From assembly GCF_003173035.1 (NCBI RefSeq), contig NZ_QGLE01000004.1:124001-188000 (forward strand): DNA of 64,000 bases, read 5' to 3'. Shown in pieces: positions 1-11,064 of the stretch. The notes below the pieces were generated by a model. It was given only the letters and a program-made list of their open reading frames with translations. It was not told where the DNA came from and ran no database searches. A program made the position numbers and the translations under genes. How positions within the stretch are numbered: position 1 is the stretch's first letter; each line of letters begins with the position of its first letter. Source of the stretch: Zavarzinia aquatilis (GTDB lineage: Bacteria > Pseudomonadota > Alphaproteobacteria > Zavarziniales > Zavarziniaceae).

Positions 1-1
1 C

Positions 2-1132
2 TTCATCGTGATGGCCGCGCTGTCCTATGTGCTGGGCGGGTCCCAGTCGAAGGAATATGCCGAACCCGAATGGTACCTCGACATCTGGCTGGCCGTCGTC
101 TGGGTGACCTATCTCGTCGTCTTCGTCGGGACGATCATGAAGCGCAAGGAGCCGCACATCTATGTGTCGCTCTGGTACTTCCTCGCCTTCATCATCACGA
201 TCGCCGTGCTTCACATCGTGAACAACCTGGCGATCCCGGTCTCGTTCTTCGGCTCGAAGAGCTACTCGCTCTTCTCGGGCGTGCAGGACGCGATGACCCA
301 GTGGTGGTACGGCCATAACGCGGTGGGCTTCTTCCTGACCGCCGGCTTCCTCGGCATGATGTACTATTTCGTGCCGAAGCAGGCCGAGCGGCCGATCTGG
401 TCCTATCGCCTGTCGATCGTCTCGTTCTGGTCGCTGATCTTCGTCTACATCTGGGCCGGTCCGCACCACCTGCACTACACGGCGCTGCCCGACTGGGTGC
501 AGACCCTGGGCATGACCTTCTCGATCATCCTGTGGATGCCGAGCTGGGCCTCGATGGTGAACGGCGTCATGACCGTCTCGGGTCGCTGGGACCGTCTGCG
601 CACCGACCCCATCCTGCGCTTCATGATCGTCGCCGTCGCCTTCTACGGCATGTCGACCTTCGAAGGCCCGCTGATGTCGATCCGCGCGGTGAACGGCCTG
701 TCGCACTACACCGACTGGACCGTCGGCCACGTGCACTCGGGCGCCCTCGGCTGGAACGCCTTCATTTCCTTCGGCGCGCTCTACTACCTGTTCCCCAAGC
801 TGTGGGGCCGCAAGGCGATCTACAGCCAGTCGGCGATCCGCCTGCACTTCTGGCTCGGCACGATCGGCATCGTCCTCTACATCACCTCGATGTGGGCGTC
901 GGGCATCATGCAGGGTCTGATGTGGCGTGCCTACGACAGCCTCGGCTTCCTGCAGTACAGCTTCGTCGAGACGGTCGCCGCCATGCATCCCTACTACGCG
1001 ATCCGGACTGTCGGCGGCCTGTGCTTCCTGTCGGGCGTGCTGATCATGGCCTGGAACCTGTGGAAGACGGCGACGGCGGGTGAACCTGTCGAAGCCCAGC
1101 CCGCGACGCCTGCCCTGCAGCCGGCCGAGTGA
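2..1132 (+). CDS. ccoN: cbb3-type cytochrome c oxidase subunit I (5' truncated)
   Basis: C-terminal part of the catalytic haem-copper subunit of the high-affinity cbb3 terminal oxidase, an inner-membrane proton pump that reduces O2 at low oxygen. The frame is open at the left edge, so the true start lies outside the window. The visible 376 residues contain several hydrophobic segments and the conserved histidine-rich helices (for example [14 protein letters not shown] and [14 protein letters not shown]) that hold haem and CuB in this family. The tail is Ala/Pro-rich. It is followed after 11 bases by ccoO, the usual first step of a ccoNOQP operon. Identity is clear; only the N-terminus is missing. 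Confidence 0.97.
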   Translation, partial: FIVMAALSYVLGGSQSKEYAEPEWYLDIWLAVVWVTYLVVFVGTIMKRKEPHIYVSLWYFLAFIITIAVLHIVNNLAIPVSFFGSKSYSLFSGVQDAMTQWWYGHNAVGFFLTAGFLGMMYYFVPKQAERPIWSYRLSIVSFWSLIFVYIWAGPHHLHYTALPDWVQTLGMTFSIILWMPSWASMVNGVMTVSGRWDRLRTDPILRFMIVAVAFYGMSTFEGPLMSIRAVNGLSHYTDWTVGHVHSGALGWNAFISFGALYYLFPKLWGRKAIYSQSAIRLHFWLGTIGIVLYITSMWASGIMQGLMWRAYDSLGFLQYSFVETVAAMHPYYAIRTVGGLCFLSGVLIMAWNLWKTATAGEPVEAQPATPALQPAE

Positions 1133-1143
1133 GGAGCAAGACC

Positions 1144-1881
1144 ATGGCAAACATCTATTCGATCCATGACGCCCTGCAGAAGCACTCCATCAAGCTGATG
1201 GTCGGCATCGTCGCGGCGGTTTCGGTCGGCGGTCTCGTCGAGATCGCCCCCCTGTTCCTGATCGAGAACACCATCGAGAAGGTGGAAGGGATGCGTCCCT
1301 ACACCCCGCTGGAACTCGCCGGGCGCAACATCTACATCCGCGAGGGCTGCTACCTGTGCCACAGCCAGCAGATCCGTCCGTTCCGTGACGAGGTCGACCG
1401 CTATGGCCACTACAGCCTCGCCGCGGAGTCGATGTACGATCATCCGTTCCAGTGGGGCTCCAAGCGCACGGGTCCGGACCTTGCCCGCGTCGGCAACAAA
1501 TATTCCGACGACTGGCAGGTCCGCCACCTGATCCACCCGCAGAGCGTGGTGCCTGAATCGGTCATGCCGTCCTATGCCTTCCTGGCGACGACCCCGATCA
1601 GTGGCGACGAGATCGCGGAACACCTGAAGACCCTGCGCCTGACCGGCGTGCCCTATACCGACGATCAGATCGCCAATGCGGCGGCCGACTTCGCGGCGCA
1701 GGGCAATGTCGATGGCGCCGGGGCGGAATTCGATGCCCGCTGGCCCAAGGCCGCTTCGCGCGACTTCGACGGCAACCCCGAACAGCTGACCGAGATGGAC
1801 GCGCTCGTCGCCTATCTCCAGATGCTCGGCACGCTGGTCGATTTCCCGAAGATCGTGCCTGACGCCGACTTCAACCGCTAA
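1144..1881 (+). CDS. ccoO: cbb3-type cytochrome c oxidase subunit II (mono-haem)
   Basis: Membrane-anchored c-type cytochrome of the cbb3 oxidase that passes electrons to CcoN. The 245-residue protein has one N-terminal membrane anchor (about residues 17-40) and a single haem c motif CYLCH at residues 69-73. The downstream region keeps the PDLARVG and MPSYAFL stretches typical of CcoO (the Met is the expected axial ligand). I chose ATG 1144, preceded by GAGGAGCAAG, over an upstream in-frame GTG at 1129 that would overlap the ccoN stop. It belongs to the cco operon. Confidence 0.97.
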   Translation: MANIYSIHDALQKHSIKLMVGIVAAVSVGGLVEIAPLFLIENTIEKVEGMRPYTPLELAGRNIYIREGCYLCHSQQIRPFRDEVDRYGHYSLAAESMYDHPFQWGSKRTGPDLARVGNKYSDDWQVRHLIHPQSVVPESVMPSYAFLATTPISGDEIAEHLKTLRLTGVPYTDDQIANAAADFAAQGNVDGAGAEFDARWPKAASRDFDGNPEQLTEMDALVAYLQMLGTLVDFPKIVPDADFNR

Positions 1882-1898
1882 GACCGGGGAGAAACGTC

Positions 1899-2072
1899 AT
1901 GAATTACTATGACGCTCTGGTGTGGAGCCGGATCATCGGCATCCTCATCTTCTTTGGTCTCTTCATCACGTTCGTCCTCTGGTCCTACCGGCCCGGCGGC
2001 AAGCGCATCTATGACGCCGCGGCGCGCATTCCCTTCGAGGACGCGCCCGCCCATGGTGCGAAGGAGATCTGA
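1899..2072 (+). CDS. ccoQ: cbb3-type oxidase subunit IV, CcoQ/FixQ-like
   Basis: Small 57-residue single-pass membrane protein in the ccoQ position between ccoO and ccoP. It starts MNYYDALVWSRIIGILIFFG, with one hydrophobic helix at about residues 10-30, followed by a basic stretch and a short polar tail, as in CcoQ/FixQ, which stabilises interaction of CcoP with the core complex. ATG 1899 follows GGGGAGAAACGTC. The stop at 2070-2072 lies three bases before the ccoP start, indicating translational linkage. Confidence 0.9.
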   Translation: MNYYDALVWSRIIGILIFFGLFITFVLWSYRPGGKRIYDAAARIPFEDAPAHGAKEI

Positions 2073-2075
2073 AAC

Positions 2076-2957
2076 ATGGCCGAGAATCGCAAATACGAAG
2101 TCGACCCGGTCACGGGCAGTCCGATCCATCCCTATACCTGGGACGGCATCGGCGAACTCGAGACCCCGCCGCCGCGCTGGTGGGTGCTGACCTACGCGGT
2201 CTGCGTCCTGTTCGCCATCGCCTGGTGGGTGGCCTATCCGGCGTGGCCCTATATCGCGGGCTACACCAAGGGCGTGCTCGGTTACTCGACCCGCGCCGAC
2301 GTCGCGGAACAGCTGGCGGCCGCCAAGGCGGCCCAGGCGCCGATGAACGACAAGCTGGCCAAGCTCGACTACGCCGCCATCGCGGCCGACCCCGAGCTGA
2401 TGACCTTCGCCACAGCCGGCGGCAAGGCCCTGTTCGGCGAGAACTGCGCGCAGTGCCACGGCTCGGGTGCCGCCGGTAACGTCGGCTATCCCAACCTGCT
2501 CGACGACGACTGGCTGTGGGGTGGCGACTATGCCACGCTCGAAGCCACGATCATGCATGGCGTGCGCTCGACCGTCGACGCCGACACGCGCCAGTCGCAG
2601 ATGCCCGCCTTCGGCAAGGATGGCATCCTGACCCGCGAGCAGGTCGACGATGTCGCCGCCTATGTCCTGTCGCTGGCCGGCACGGCGCCGGCCGACGCCG
2701 CCGCGGCGGAAAAGGGCAAGGCGGTCTTCGCCGACAACTGCGTCGCCTGCCACGGCGATGCCGGTCAGGGCCTGCGCGATTTCGGCGCACCCAAGCTGAC
2801 CGACAGCATCTGGCTCTATAGTGGTGATCCCAAGGCCGTCGCGGCCCAGATCTGGAACCCGCGTCACGGCGTGATGCCCGCCTGGGCCGGCCGCCTCGAT
2901 CCGCTCGCGATCAAGAAGCTGGTCATCTATGTGCATGGCCTTGGCGGCGGTGAGTAA
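2076..2957 (+). CDS. ccoP: cbb3-type cytochrome c oxidase subunit III (di-haem)
   Basis: Di-haem c-type cytochrome subunit that receives electrons from the bc1 complex or soluble cytochromes and passes them to CcoO/CcoN. The 293 residues comprise a cytoplasmic N-terminus, a membrane helix at about 36-57, and two periplasmic cytochrome c domains with CAQCH at 124-128 and CVACH at 222-226. Each is followed by a Met-containing loop (QMPAFG, VMPAWAG). Length and layout match CcoP. The ribosome binding site AAGGAGATC lies in the end of ccoQ. Confidence 0.97.
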   Translation: MAENRKYEVDPVTGSPIHPYTWDGIGELETPPPRWWVLTYAVCVLFAIAWWVAYPAWPYIAGYTKGVLGYSTRADVAEQLAAAKAAQAPMNDKLAKLDYAAIAADPELMTFATAGGKALFGENCAQCHGSGAAGNVGYPNLLDDDWLWGGDYATLEATIMHGVRSTVDADTRQSQMPAFGKDGILTREQVDDVAAYVLSLAGTAPADAAAAEKGKAVFADNCVACHGDAGQGLRDFGAPKLTDSIWLYSGDPKAVAAQIWNPRHGVMPAWAGRLDPLAIKKLVIYVHGLGGGE

Positions 2958-2972
2958 CGAAGAGTAGGAACG

Positions 2973-4424
2973 ATGAGCACGACCGTGAACCCCCGTATGC
3001 CTCAGACGATCGACGAAGCCGATATCCCGGTCTGGTCGCATCGCCCGAAGGTGACACCCAAGAAGGTTAAGGGCCCGATCCGGAACCTGAAGTGGCTGGT
3101 CATGGCCGTGCTCCTCGGCATTTACTGGGGGGTGCCGTGGCTTCGCTTCGACCGCGGCCCCTTCGCGCCCGATCAGGCGATCCTGATCGACATGCCCGGG
3201 CGCAAGGCCTATTTCCTGTGGTTCGAAATCTGGCCGCAGGAAGTCTATATCGTCACCCTGCTGCTGATCGTGGCGGCCATCGGCCTCTTTGCCGTGACGG
3301 CCATGCTCGGCCGGGTCTGGTGCGGTTACACCTGTCCGCAGACCGTCTGGACCGATCTGTTCATGACCGTCGAGCGCTGGATCGAAGGCGATCGCGCCCA
3401 GCGCATCAAGCTGGACAAGGCGCCGTGGAGCGTCTCCAAACTCGGCAAGCGTCTGGCCAAGCACGCCGCCTGGCTGTTCATCGGCATGATGACCGGCGGC
3501 GCCTGGATTCTCTATTTCAACGACGCGCCGACGGTGGTGCCCGAATTCGTCACCGGGCAGGCCGGTTTCGCGGTCTATGCGACGGTCGGCTTCCTGACCT
3601 TCACCACCTGGCTGATGGCGGGCGTCGCGCGTGAAAACGTCTGCATGTACATGTGCCCCTATGCCCGCTTCCAGTCGGCCATGTTCGACCAGGATACGCT
3701 GGCGGTCACCTATCACACGGCCCGGGGCGAGAAGCGCGGCAAGCACAAGGCCAATGAAAGCTGGGAAGGCCGCGGTCACTGCATCGACTGCCGCCAGTGC
3801 GTCGAGGTCTGCCCGACCGGGGTCGACATCCGCGAAGGCCTGCAGATGGGCTGCATCTCCTGCGGTCTCTGCGTCGATGCCTGCAATTCGATCATGGACC
3901 GCGTGGGCCTGCCCCACGGCCTGATCGCCTATGACACCGAACGCAACGTCGAACTGATGGCGGCGGGCAAGCCGCGCAAGTGGAACTTCTTCCGCCTGCG
4001 CACCGTCGGCTATCTCGCCGTCTTCGCGGTCGCCGGCATGGGCGTGCTCTATGGTCTCGTCAGCCGGGCGCCGCTCGACGCCGCGGTGATCGCCGACCGC
4101 AACCCGCTCTATGTCCGGCTGTCGAACGGCGACCTGCGCAACGGCTTTACCGTGAAGGTGCTGAACAAGTCGACCAGCCCGCATACGGTGACGCTGTCGC
4201 TCACCGGCCTTGAAGGCGGCGAGATCGTCGTCCCCGGCCATGAGGGCGAGGCGGCGCCGTCGGTCGAGGTCGCGCCCGATGCGGTCGCCGCGATCCGCGC
4301 CTTCGTCAAGCTGGCGCCCGCCAACTGGAAGGGCGAGCCGATCGACTTCGAGTTCACGGTCACCGATCCGACCCGGGACCTCAGCGTCTCCGTGCCCACC
4401 CGCTTCGAAGGACCCACGAAATGA
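2973..4424 (+). CDS. ccoG: cytochrome oxidase assembly protein CcoG (FixG, polyferredoxin)
   Basis: Membrane-bound iron-sulfur protein encoded with cbb3 oxidases and implicated in copper handling during CuB assembly. The 483-residue protein has several membrane segments, the family motif VWCGYTCPQTVWTDL near residue 120, and two 4Fe-4S clusters: C270-x2-C273-x2-C276-x3-C280 and a second Cys set beginning at C294. It has a C-terminal Ig-like periplasmic domain. Its stop overlaps the ccoH start by four bases (ATGA), so the two are probably translationally coupled. Confidence 0.96.
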   Translation: MSTTVNPRMPQTIDEADIPVWSHRPKVTPKKVKGPIRNLKWLVMAVLLGIYWGVPWLRFDRGPFAPDQAILIDMPGRKAYFLWFEIWPQEVYIVTLLLIVAAIGLFAVTAMLGRVWCGYTCPQTVWTDLFMTVERWIEGDRAQRIKLDKAPWSVSKLGKRLAKHAAWLFIGMMTGGAWILYFNDAPTVVPEFVTGQAGFAVYATVGFLTFTTWLMAGVARENVCMYMCPYARFQSAMFDQDTLAVTYHTARGEKRGKHKANESWEGRGHCIDCRQCVEVCPTGVDIREGLQMGCISCGLCVDACNSIMDRVGLPHGLIAYDTERNVELMAAGKPRKWNFFRLRTVGYLAVFAVAGMGVLYGLVSRAPLDAAVIADRNPLYVRLSNGDLRNGFTVKVLNKSTSPHTVTLSLTGLEGGEIVVPGHEGEAAPSVEVAPDAVAAIRAFVKLAPANWKGEPIDFEFTVTDPTRDLSVSVPTRFEGPTK

Positions 4425-4909
4425 CCATCGCCAGCGAGATCGTTTCCCGACGCGGCCTGACCGGCGGCAAGGTCGCCCTGATCCTCGCCGGGTTCTTCCT
4501 GACGATCACGGCGGTCGACGTCGTCATGATCACCTCGGCCCTCAACAGCCAGACCGGCCTCGTCGCCGAACATCCTTACGAGCGCGGCCTCGCCTTCAAC
4601 GACATCCTCGCCCGCGAGGCGGCGCAGGATCGTCTGGGCTGGAAACTGGGTGTCGCGCTCGAGGGTGGCCGGCTGTCGGTCGCCATCGACGATGGCCAGG
4701 GACAACCCGTCGCGGCCGACCGGCTGGCGCTTCGCCTGCTGCGGACCAGCGACGCGCGCCTCGATCGCACCCTTGAAACCGTGCCGGCGGGCGAGGGGCG
4801 TTTCGAGGCCGAAATCGCCGGGGTCGAACCCGGCCTGTGGCAGGTCGCCGTCACCGTCTATCGTGGCGAGGACCGTCTCGACCGCGTCGAAACCCTGGTG
4901 ATCCCATGA
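4421..4909 (+). CDS. ccoH: FixH/CcoH family cbb3 assembly protein
   Basis: Membrane-anchored 162-residue protein with one N-terminal helix (about residues 18-38) and a periplasmic domain containing the family-typical start of that domain (SQTGLVAEHPYERGLAFN). CcoH is needed for stable cbb3 assembly and works with the copper-ATPase CcoI. It overlaps ccoG upstream and ccoI downstream by four bases each. Confidence 0.93.
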   Translation: MTIASEIVSRRGLTGGKVALILAGFFLTITAVDVVMITSALNSQTGLVAEHPYERGLAFNDILAREAAQDRLGWKLGVALEGGRLSVAIDDGQGQPVAADRLALRLLRTSDARLDRTLETVPAGEGRFEAEIAGVEPGLWQVAVTVYRGEDRLDRVETLVIP

Positions 4910-7113
4910 GCATCGCCGTCGACCATCCGCGCGCCATTCCCCCGGTCGAGACCAAGGGCGGGGTGAACAGCACCATGCTGGCGATCGACGGCATTCATTG
5001 TGCCGCCTGCGTCCAGCGCATCGAGCGGACCCTGGCGCAGGACCCGGACGTGGTTTCGGCTCGGGTGAATTTCACCACCCGCCGCCTCGCCCTGTCGTGG
5101 AAGGGCGCGCCCGAGCACGCGGTCGATTACATCGAGCGCCTGGACGACATGGGCTTCACCGCCCGGCCTTTCGATACCGGGGTGCTGAATTCGGCCGACG
5201 CCGCGAGCGACCGCAAGCTGATGCGGGCGATGGCGGTCGCGGGCTTCGCCGCCGGCAACGTGATGTGGCTGGCGATTTCGGTCTGGGCCGGCGTCTTCGC
5301 CGACATGGGGCCGGCCACCAAGGGCATGTTGCAATGGCTGCAGGCGCTGATCGCCCTGCCGGCCATCGCCTATTCGGGCATGACCTTCTACACGTCCGCC
5401 TGGAATGCCGTGCGCCGCGGCCATGTGAACATGGATGTGCCGATCTCGATCGGCGTCATCCTCGCTGCCGGCATGAGCGTCGTGCAGACCGTGATCGGCG
5501 CCGACGACGTCTATTACGATGCCGCGATCTCCCTCGTCTTCCTGCTGCTGGTCGGCCGCTTCCTCGACCAGCGGGCGCGGGGCCGGGCGCGCGAGGCGGC
5601 GGCGCATCTGCTGTCGCTGACCGTGACCGAGGTCACCCGCCTGACCGACGACGGAAGGGCCGAACTCGTCGATATCGAAAGGGTGCGCCCGGGCGATCAT
5701 CTGCTGGTCGCCGCCGGTGCCCGCCTGCCGGTCGACGGCGTCGTTTTCGCCGGCCGTTCGGCCATCGACACCAGCACCCTGACCGGCGAGAGCGTGCCCG
5801 CGACCATCGGCGTCGGCGATCAGGTCTTCGCCGGCACGATCAACACCGGCAATGCCCTGACCGTGGAGGCCCGGGCCATCGGCGGCGATACGGTGCTGGC
5901 CGAAATCGTCCGCTGCATGGAATCGGCGGAACAGGGCCGCGCCCGTTTCGTCGTGCTGGCCGATCGCCTGGCCCGGCTCTATGCCCCCGTGGTGCATAGT
6001 CTCGCCGCCATCACCTTCGTCGGCTGGTGGCTGTGGCCGATGTCCGCGCCCTGGACCGAGGCGCTGCTCCATGCCGTCGCCGTCCTCATCATCACCTGCC
6101 CCTGCGCCCTCGCCATCGCCGTGCCGGCGGTGCAGGTCGCATCGTCCGGCCGACTGTTCCGCCGGGGTATCCTGCTCAAGAGCGCGACCGCGCTGGAGCG
6201 GCTCGCCGATATCGACACGATCATCTTCGACAAGACCGGGACGCTGACCGAAGGCCGGCCGGAACTGGTCGAGAACCGCGATCTGCCGGCCGCCGCGCTC
6301 GATCTCGCTTCCGGCCTCGCCGCCGCCTCGCGCCATCCGCTGGCCCAGGCGCTGCGCCGGGCCCGGCCCGATGCGCCGACGCAAGGCGGCGTGATCGAAT
6401 TCCCTGGCGACGGGCTCGAGGCGACGGTGGACGGTCGCCTCATCCGCCTTGGCCGGCGTGGTTTCGCCGCGCCGGAAGCGCCTGAACACGACGATGGCGA
6501 TGGCGAGATGTGGCTTGCCGGCTTCGGTCCCGCGGCCTTGCGTCTCGCCTTCCGCGACCGGCCCCGCGTCGACGCCGCCAGGGTGGTGGCCGAGTTGTCG
6601 CAGCGTTACCGTCTCGTCCTGCTCTCGGGCGACCGGCCGGCCGCTGTCGCGCAGCTCGCCGAGACACTGGGCATCAGGGATTGGCGCGCCGGTCAGCGCC
6701 CGGCCGACAAGGTCGCCATGATCGAAGGCCTGAAGGCCGAGGGCGGCAAGGTGCTGATGGTCGGCGACGGCATCAACGATGCCCCGTCGCTCGCCGCCGC
6801 CGATGCCTCGATGGCGCCGAGCGCGGCCGCCGACATCAGCCGCACCGCCGCCGACGTGCTGTTCCAGGGCGCGGGGCTCGCCGCCGTGCCGGCCACCCTG
6901 TCGGTTGCCCGGCGCTCGCAGGTGCTGGTGCGCGAAAACCTCGGGATTTCGCTGCTCTACAATGTCACACTGGTGCCGCTCGCGGTGCTTGGCGTGGTCA
7001 CGCCGCTGCTGGCGGCGGTCGCCATGTCGGTCTCGTCGCTGACCGTCATTCTCAATGCGCTTCGCCTCGGCAAGGCCGGGCGCGAGGATCTGACCCGCGG
7101 AGGTGCGGCATGA
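4906..7113 (+). CDS. ccoI: copper-translocating P1B-type ATPase CcoI (FixI)
   Basis: Inner-membrane P-type ATPase that exports copper for the cbb3 oxidase centre. The 735-residue protein has an N-terminal metal-binding domain with C32-A-A-C35, transmembrane segments, an actuator loop with TGES, the ion-path motif C398-P-C400, phosphorylation site D442-KTGT, and the GDGINDAP hinge motif. The start ATG 4906 overlaps the ccoH stop; an in-frame extension further upstream lies inside ccoH and is unlikely. It overlaps ccoS by four bases. Confidence 0.96.
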   Translation: MSIAVDHPRAIPPVETKGGVNSTMLAIDGIHCAACVQRIERTLAQDPDVVSARVNFTTRRLALSWKGAPEHAVDYIERLDDMGFTARPFDTGVLNSADAASDRKLMRAMAVAGFAAGNVMWLAISVWAGVFADMGPATKGMLQWLQALIALPAIAYSGMTFYTSAWNAVRRGHVNMDVPISIGVILAAGMSVVQTVIGADDVYYDAAISLVFLLLVGRFLDQRARGRAREAAAHLLSLTVTEVTRLTDDGRAELVDIERVRPGDHLLVAAGARLPVDGVVFAGRSAIDTSTLTGESVPATIGVGDQVFAGTINTGNALTVEARAIGGDTVLAEIVRCMESAEQGRARFVVLADRLARLYAPVVHSLAAITFVGWWLWPMSAPWTEALLHAVAVLIITCPCALAIAVPAVQVASSGRLFRRGILLKSATALERLADIDTIIFDKTGTLTEGRPELVENRDLPAAALDLASGLAAASRHPLAQALRRARPDAPTQGGVIEFPGDGLEATVDGRLIRLGRRGFAAPEAPEHDDGDGEMWLAGFGPAALRLAFRDRPRVDAARVVAELSQRYRLVLLSGDRPAAVAQLAETLGIRDWRAGQRPADKVAMIEGLKAEGGKVLMVGDGINDAPSLAAADASMAPSAAADISRTAADVLFQGAGLAAVPATLSVARRSQVLVRENLGISLLYNVTLVPLAVLGVVTPLLAAVAMSVSSLTVILNALRLGKAGREDLTRGGAA

Positions 7114-7274
7114 CCGTGATGATCTATCTGCTGCCGATCGCGCTGATGCTCGGTCTCGGCGGTCTCGCGGCCTTCTTCTGGGCGATGAAATCGGGCCAGT
7201 TCGACGATCTCGAAGGCGATGCCCAGCGCATCCTGTTCGACGACGAGGATCAGGTTCCCGGTCGTCAGGGCTGA
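7110..7274 (+). CDS. ccoS: cbb3-type oxidase assembly protein CcoS
   Basis: A 54-residue single-pass membrane protein starting MTVMIYLLPIALMLGLGGLA, followed by the family motif FFWAMKSGQFDDLEGDAQRI and an acidic tail. CcoS is required for insertion of haem and copper into cbb3 oxidase. The start overlaps the ccoI stop (ATGA). It is the last gene of the cco operon here and is followed by a 9-bp stem hairpin. Confidence 0.95.
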   Translation: MTVMIYLLPIALMLGLGGLAAFFWAMKSGQFDDLEGDAQRILFDDEDQVPGRQG

Positions 7275-7297
7275 TCCCGCTCTTGTGCCCGCTGCCC

Positions 7298-7321
7298 GTG
7301 CCGGTTATTCCCAACCGGCAC
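7298..7321 (+). terminator. intergenic hairpin after ccoS
   Basis: Perfect 9-bp inverted repeat GTGCCGGTT / AACCGGCAC with a 6-base loop, 24 bases after the ccoS stop and ahead of zapE. There is no T-run after it, so termination is only partly supported; it could attenuate transcription or stabilise the cco mRNA 3' end. Confidence 0.4.
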
Positions 7322-7358
7322 CGGTGGAGGCTTTGATGGCAATTGACGGGATGCGGGC

Positions 7359-8501
7359 ATGAGCGGCCCGCTCGACGCTTATGCGGCCCTCGTGGCGGAA
7401 GGCACGGTCGAATCCGACCCCGCGCAGCGCCTCGCCATCGAGAAGCTCGAAATCCTGCACCAGCGTCTTGCCCTGTGGTCCCCGCCCGAGGCGCGGGCGG
7501 CGCGCGGCCTGTTCGGCTGGCTGACCGGCGCCCGCAAGAGTCACGAGGAGCCGCCCCAGGGCCTCTATCTCTATGGCGGGGTCGGGCGCGGCAAATCCAT
7601 GCTGATGGACCTGTTCTTCCGCGGCGCCGCCGTCGAGAAGAAGCTGCGCGTGCATTTCCACGCCTTCATGCAGGACGTCCACGCCGCCATCAACGCCCAT
7701 CGCCGGCTGACGGATGCCGAGCGGGCGAAACGGGGCGGCGACGATCCCATTCCCGTCGTCGCCCGGGACATCGCCGCCGAGGCCCGGTTGCTGTGCTTCG
7801 ATGAATTCCAGGTGACCGATGTCGCCGACGCCATGATCCTGTCCCGCCTGTTCCATGTCCTGTGGCAGGAACAGGTGGTGGTGGTCGCGACCTCGAACCG
7901 CGCCCCGCGCGAGCTTTATCTGGGCGGGCTGAACCGGCCGCTGTTCCTGCCCTTCATCGACGAGCTGGAGGCAACGCTCGACGTCCTCCATCTCGACGGC
8001 GCGCGCGACTGGCGGATGCAGCGCCTCGCCGGCCATCCGGTCTATTTCAGCCCGCTCGGCCCCGAGGCGACCCGGGCCCTCGACGCGGCCTTCGCCGACC
8101 TGACCCGAGGCGCCGGCGCCGCGCCCTGCATCCTCGACGTGCAGGGCCGCAAGGTGACGATTCCTCACGCCGCCTATGGCGTCGCCCGAGCCCGTTTCGC
8201 CGACCTCTGCGCCGCCGCCCTTGGCCCCGCCGATTACCTGACGATCTCCCGCGCCTTCCACACCCTCGTGCTCGACGACGTGCCCAGCCTCACGCCCGAG
8301 AAGCGCAACGAGGCCAAGCGTTTCGTCACCCTGATCGACGCCCTCTACGAGGCGAAGACCAAACTCGTCGTCTCCGCCGCCGCCCCGCCCGAAACCCTCT
8401 ATCCCGAAGGCGACGGCGCCTTCGAATTCGAGCGCACGGTCAGCCGCCTGAACGAGATGCAGTCGGACGAATATCTGGCGCTGGGCCATGGGGCGGGGTG
8501 A
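7359..8501 (+). CDS. zapE: cell division protein ZapE (AFG1-family ATPase)
   Basis: AFG1/LACE1-type P-loop ATPase, called ZapE in bacteria, where it associates with the Z ring; mitochondrial relatives act in protein quality control. The 380 residues contain Walker A GGVGRGKS (73-80), Walker B LCFDEF with D148, and the sensor-like TSNRAPREL. The FHAFMQDVH and TISRAFHTLVLDDVP stretches are family hallmarks. Length is normal. It precedes mdh, as in many alphaproteobacteria. Confidence 0.94.
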   Translation: MSGPLDAYAALVAEGTVESDPAQRLAIEKLEILHQRLALWSPPEARAARGLFGWLTGARKSHEEPPQGLYLYGGVGRGKSMLMDLFFRGAAVEKKLRVHFHAFMQDVHAAINAHRRLTDAERAKRGGDDPIPVVARDIAAEARLLCFDEFQVTDVADAMILSRLFHVLWQEQVVVVATSNRAPRELYLGGLNRPLFLPFIDELEATLDVLHLDGARDWRMQRLAGHPVYFSPLGPEATRALDAAFADLTRGAGAAPCILDVQGRKVTIPHAAYGVARARFADLCAAALGPADYLTISRAFHTLVLDDVPSLTPEKRNEAKRFVTLIDALYEAKTKLVVSAAAPPETLYPEGDGAFEFERTVSRLNEMQSDEYLALGHGAG

Positions 8502-8610
8502 GAAATGTCGGTGCGATCATTTCGATTGTCGGAGTCATTCCTGAGCCGTCGATGCCGGATGCGGCCATGGGGGGCGGCACGCGCCGGCCTCCGGCTTCCG
8601 AAGGTCGTCC

Positions 8611-8643
8611 GATGATCGGATGATCTGCGGGATTCGATCATCC
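8611..8643. promoter_or_regulatory. GATGATC repeat cluster upstream of mdh
   Basis: Within the 253-base gap before mdh lie GATGATC (8611), GGATGATC (8618-8625) and its inverted partner GATCATCC (8636-8643), an 8-bp arm palindrome with a 10-base spacer. It could be a regulator site for the mdh-suc genes. No clear promoter hexamers were recognised nearby. Confidence 0.25.
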
Positions 8644-8721
8644 AATGGTCGAAACGAATGCCCGAGCCGGTCTTTGCGACCTTCGCCAACCTTGTGGAGT
8701 GCGGCAAATCGCGCTAGGTAA

Positions 8722-9783
<1,062 letters not shown>

Positions 9784-9894
9784 GTTGTCGGGCCATGCTG
9801 GTTGCGCGGTGCAATCTCGGTGTTATAACTGCGTCGCCGCGCATCCATCACCGCTTGACAGCGGCCCTCCCCGGAAGCCAACCCAGGATGCCCC

Positions 9895-11064
9895 ATGAAC
9901 ATCCATGAATATCAGGCCAAGGCTCTCCTGGCCAAATACGGTGTCGCCGTGCCCAAGGGCGGCGTTGCCTACACCCCTGAAGAGGCCGAAAAGGTCGCCA
10001 AGGACCTGCCCGGCCCCGTGTGGGTCGTCAAGGCGCAGATCCACGCCGGCGGCCGCGGCAAGGCCGGCGGCGTCAAGGTCGTGAAGTCGATCGAGGACGT
10101 CAAGGCGGCTGCCGCCAAGATGCTGGGCATGACGCTCGTCACGCACCAGACCGGCCCCGAAGGCAAGGAAGTGAAGCGCGTCTACATCGAAGACGGCTCC
10201 AAGATCGCCCGCGAGCTTTATCTCGCCGCGCTCCTCGACCGCAAGACCGGCCGCATCGCCTTCATCGCCTCGACCGAAGGCGGCATGGACATCGAGACCG
10301 TGGCGCACGACACCCCGGAGAAGATCCTGGGCCTGCCGATCGACCCGGCCGCCGGCATCCAGGCCTACCACGGCCGCCGCATCGCCTATGCCCTGAAGCT
10401 TCAGGACAAGCAGGTCGGCGCCTGCGTGAAGCTGGTGCAGTCGATCTACAAGGCGATGAACGAGACCGACGCCGGTCTCCTCGAGATCAATCCGCTGGTC
10501 GTGACCGAAGCGGGTGACCTCATCGCCCTCGACTGCAAGATGAACTTCGACGACAACGCCCTGTTCCGTCACAAGGACATCCAGGAACTGCGCGATCCGG
10601 ACGAAGAAGATCCGATGGAACGCGAGGCGGCCAAGCACGAGCTGTCCTATGTGAAGCTCGATGGCAACATCGGCTGCATGGTGAACGGCGCCGGTCTCGC
10701 CATGGCCACCATGGACATCATCAAGCTCTACGGCGGCGAGCCGGCGAACTTCCTCGATGTCGGCGGCGGCGCGACGCGCGAGCGTGTGACCGAGGCCTTC
10801 AAGATCATCCTGTCGGACCCGAACGTCGAGGGCATCCTCGTCAACATCTTCGGCGGCATCATGCGTTGCGACGTCATCGCCGAAGGCGTGATCGCGGCGG
10901 CCCGCGAAGTGTCGCTGTCGGTGCCGCTGGTGGTTCGCCTCGCCGGCACCAACGTCGAACTCGGCAAGAAGCTGCTGGCCGAGTCCGGTCTCCCCATCAC
11001 CTCTGGCGACGATCTGGCCGACGCGGCCGCCAAGGTCGTCAAGGCCGTGAAGGAAGCTGCCTGA
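9895..11064 (+). CDS. sucC: succinyl-CoA synthetase beta subunit (ADP-forming type)
   Basis: ATP-grasp subunit of succinyl-CoA synthetase, which makes ATP/GTP from succinyl-CoA. It starts [17 protein letters not shown], the family N-terminus, carries the [16 protein letters not shown] nucleotide-binding loop, and ends with the CoA-ligase domain ([16 protein letters not shown]). The 389-residue length is normal. It overlaps sucD at TGATG, so the subunits are coupled for equal synthesis. Confidence 0.98.
   Translation: MNIHEYQAKALLAKYGVAVPKGGVAYTPEEAEKVAKDLPGPVWVVKAQIHAGGRGKAGGVKVVKSIEDVKAAAAKMLGMTLVTHQTGPEGKEVKRVYIEDGSKIARELYLAALLDRKTGRIAFIASTEGGMDIETVAHDTPEKILGLPIDPAAGIQAYHGRRIAYALKLQDKQVGACVKLVQSIYKAMNETDAGLLEINPLVVTEAGDLIALDCKMNFDDNALFRHKDIQELRDPDEEDPMEREAAKHELSYVKLDGNIGCMVNGAGLAMATMDIIKLYGGEPANFLDVGGGATRERVTEAFKIILSDPNVEGILVNIFGGIMRCDVIAEGVIAAAREVSLSVPLVVRLAGTNVELGKKLLAESGLPITSGDDLADAAAKVVKAVKEAA

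Noticed and set aside
1878-4241. Long antisense open frame (787 codons) opposite ccoP-ccoG
   Set aside because: It mirrors real genes on the other strand; its translation is Arg/His/Asp-rich low-complexity, typical of shadow frames in high-G+C DNA. The same applies to the very long antisense frames opposite ccoI (4858-7314), odhA (12086-14551), metH (50163-53705) and the carboxylase (57772-61008).
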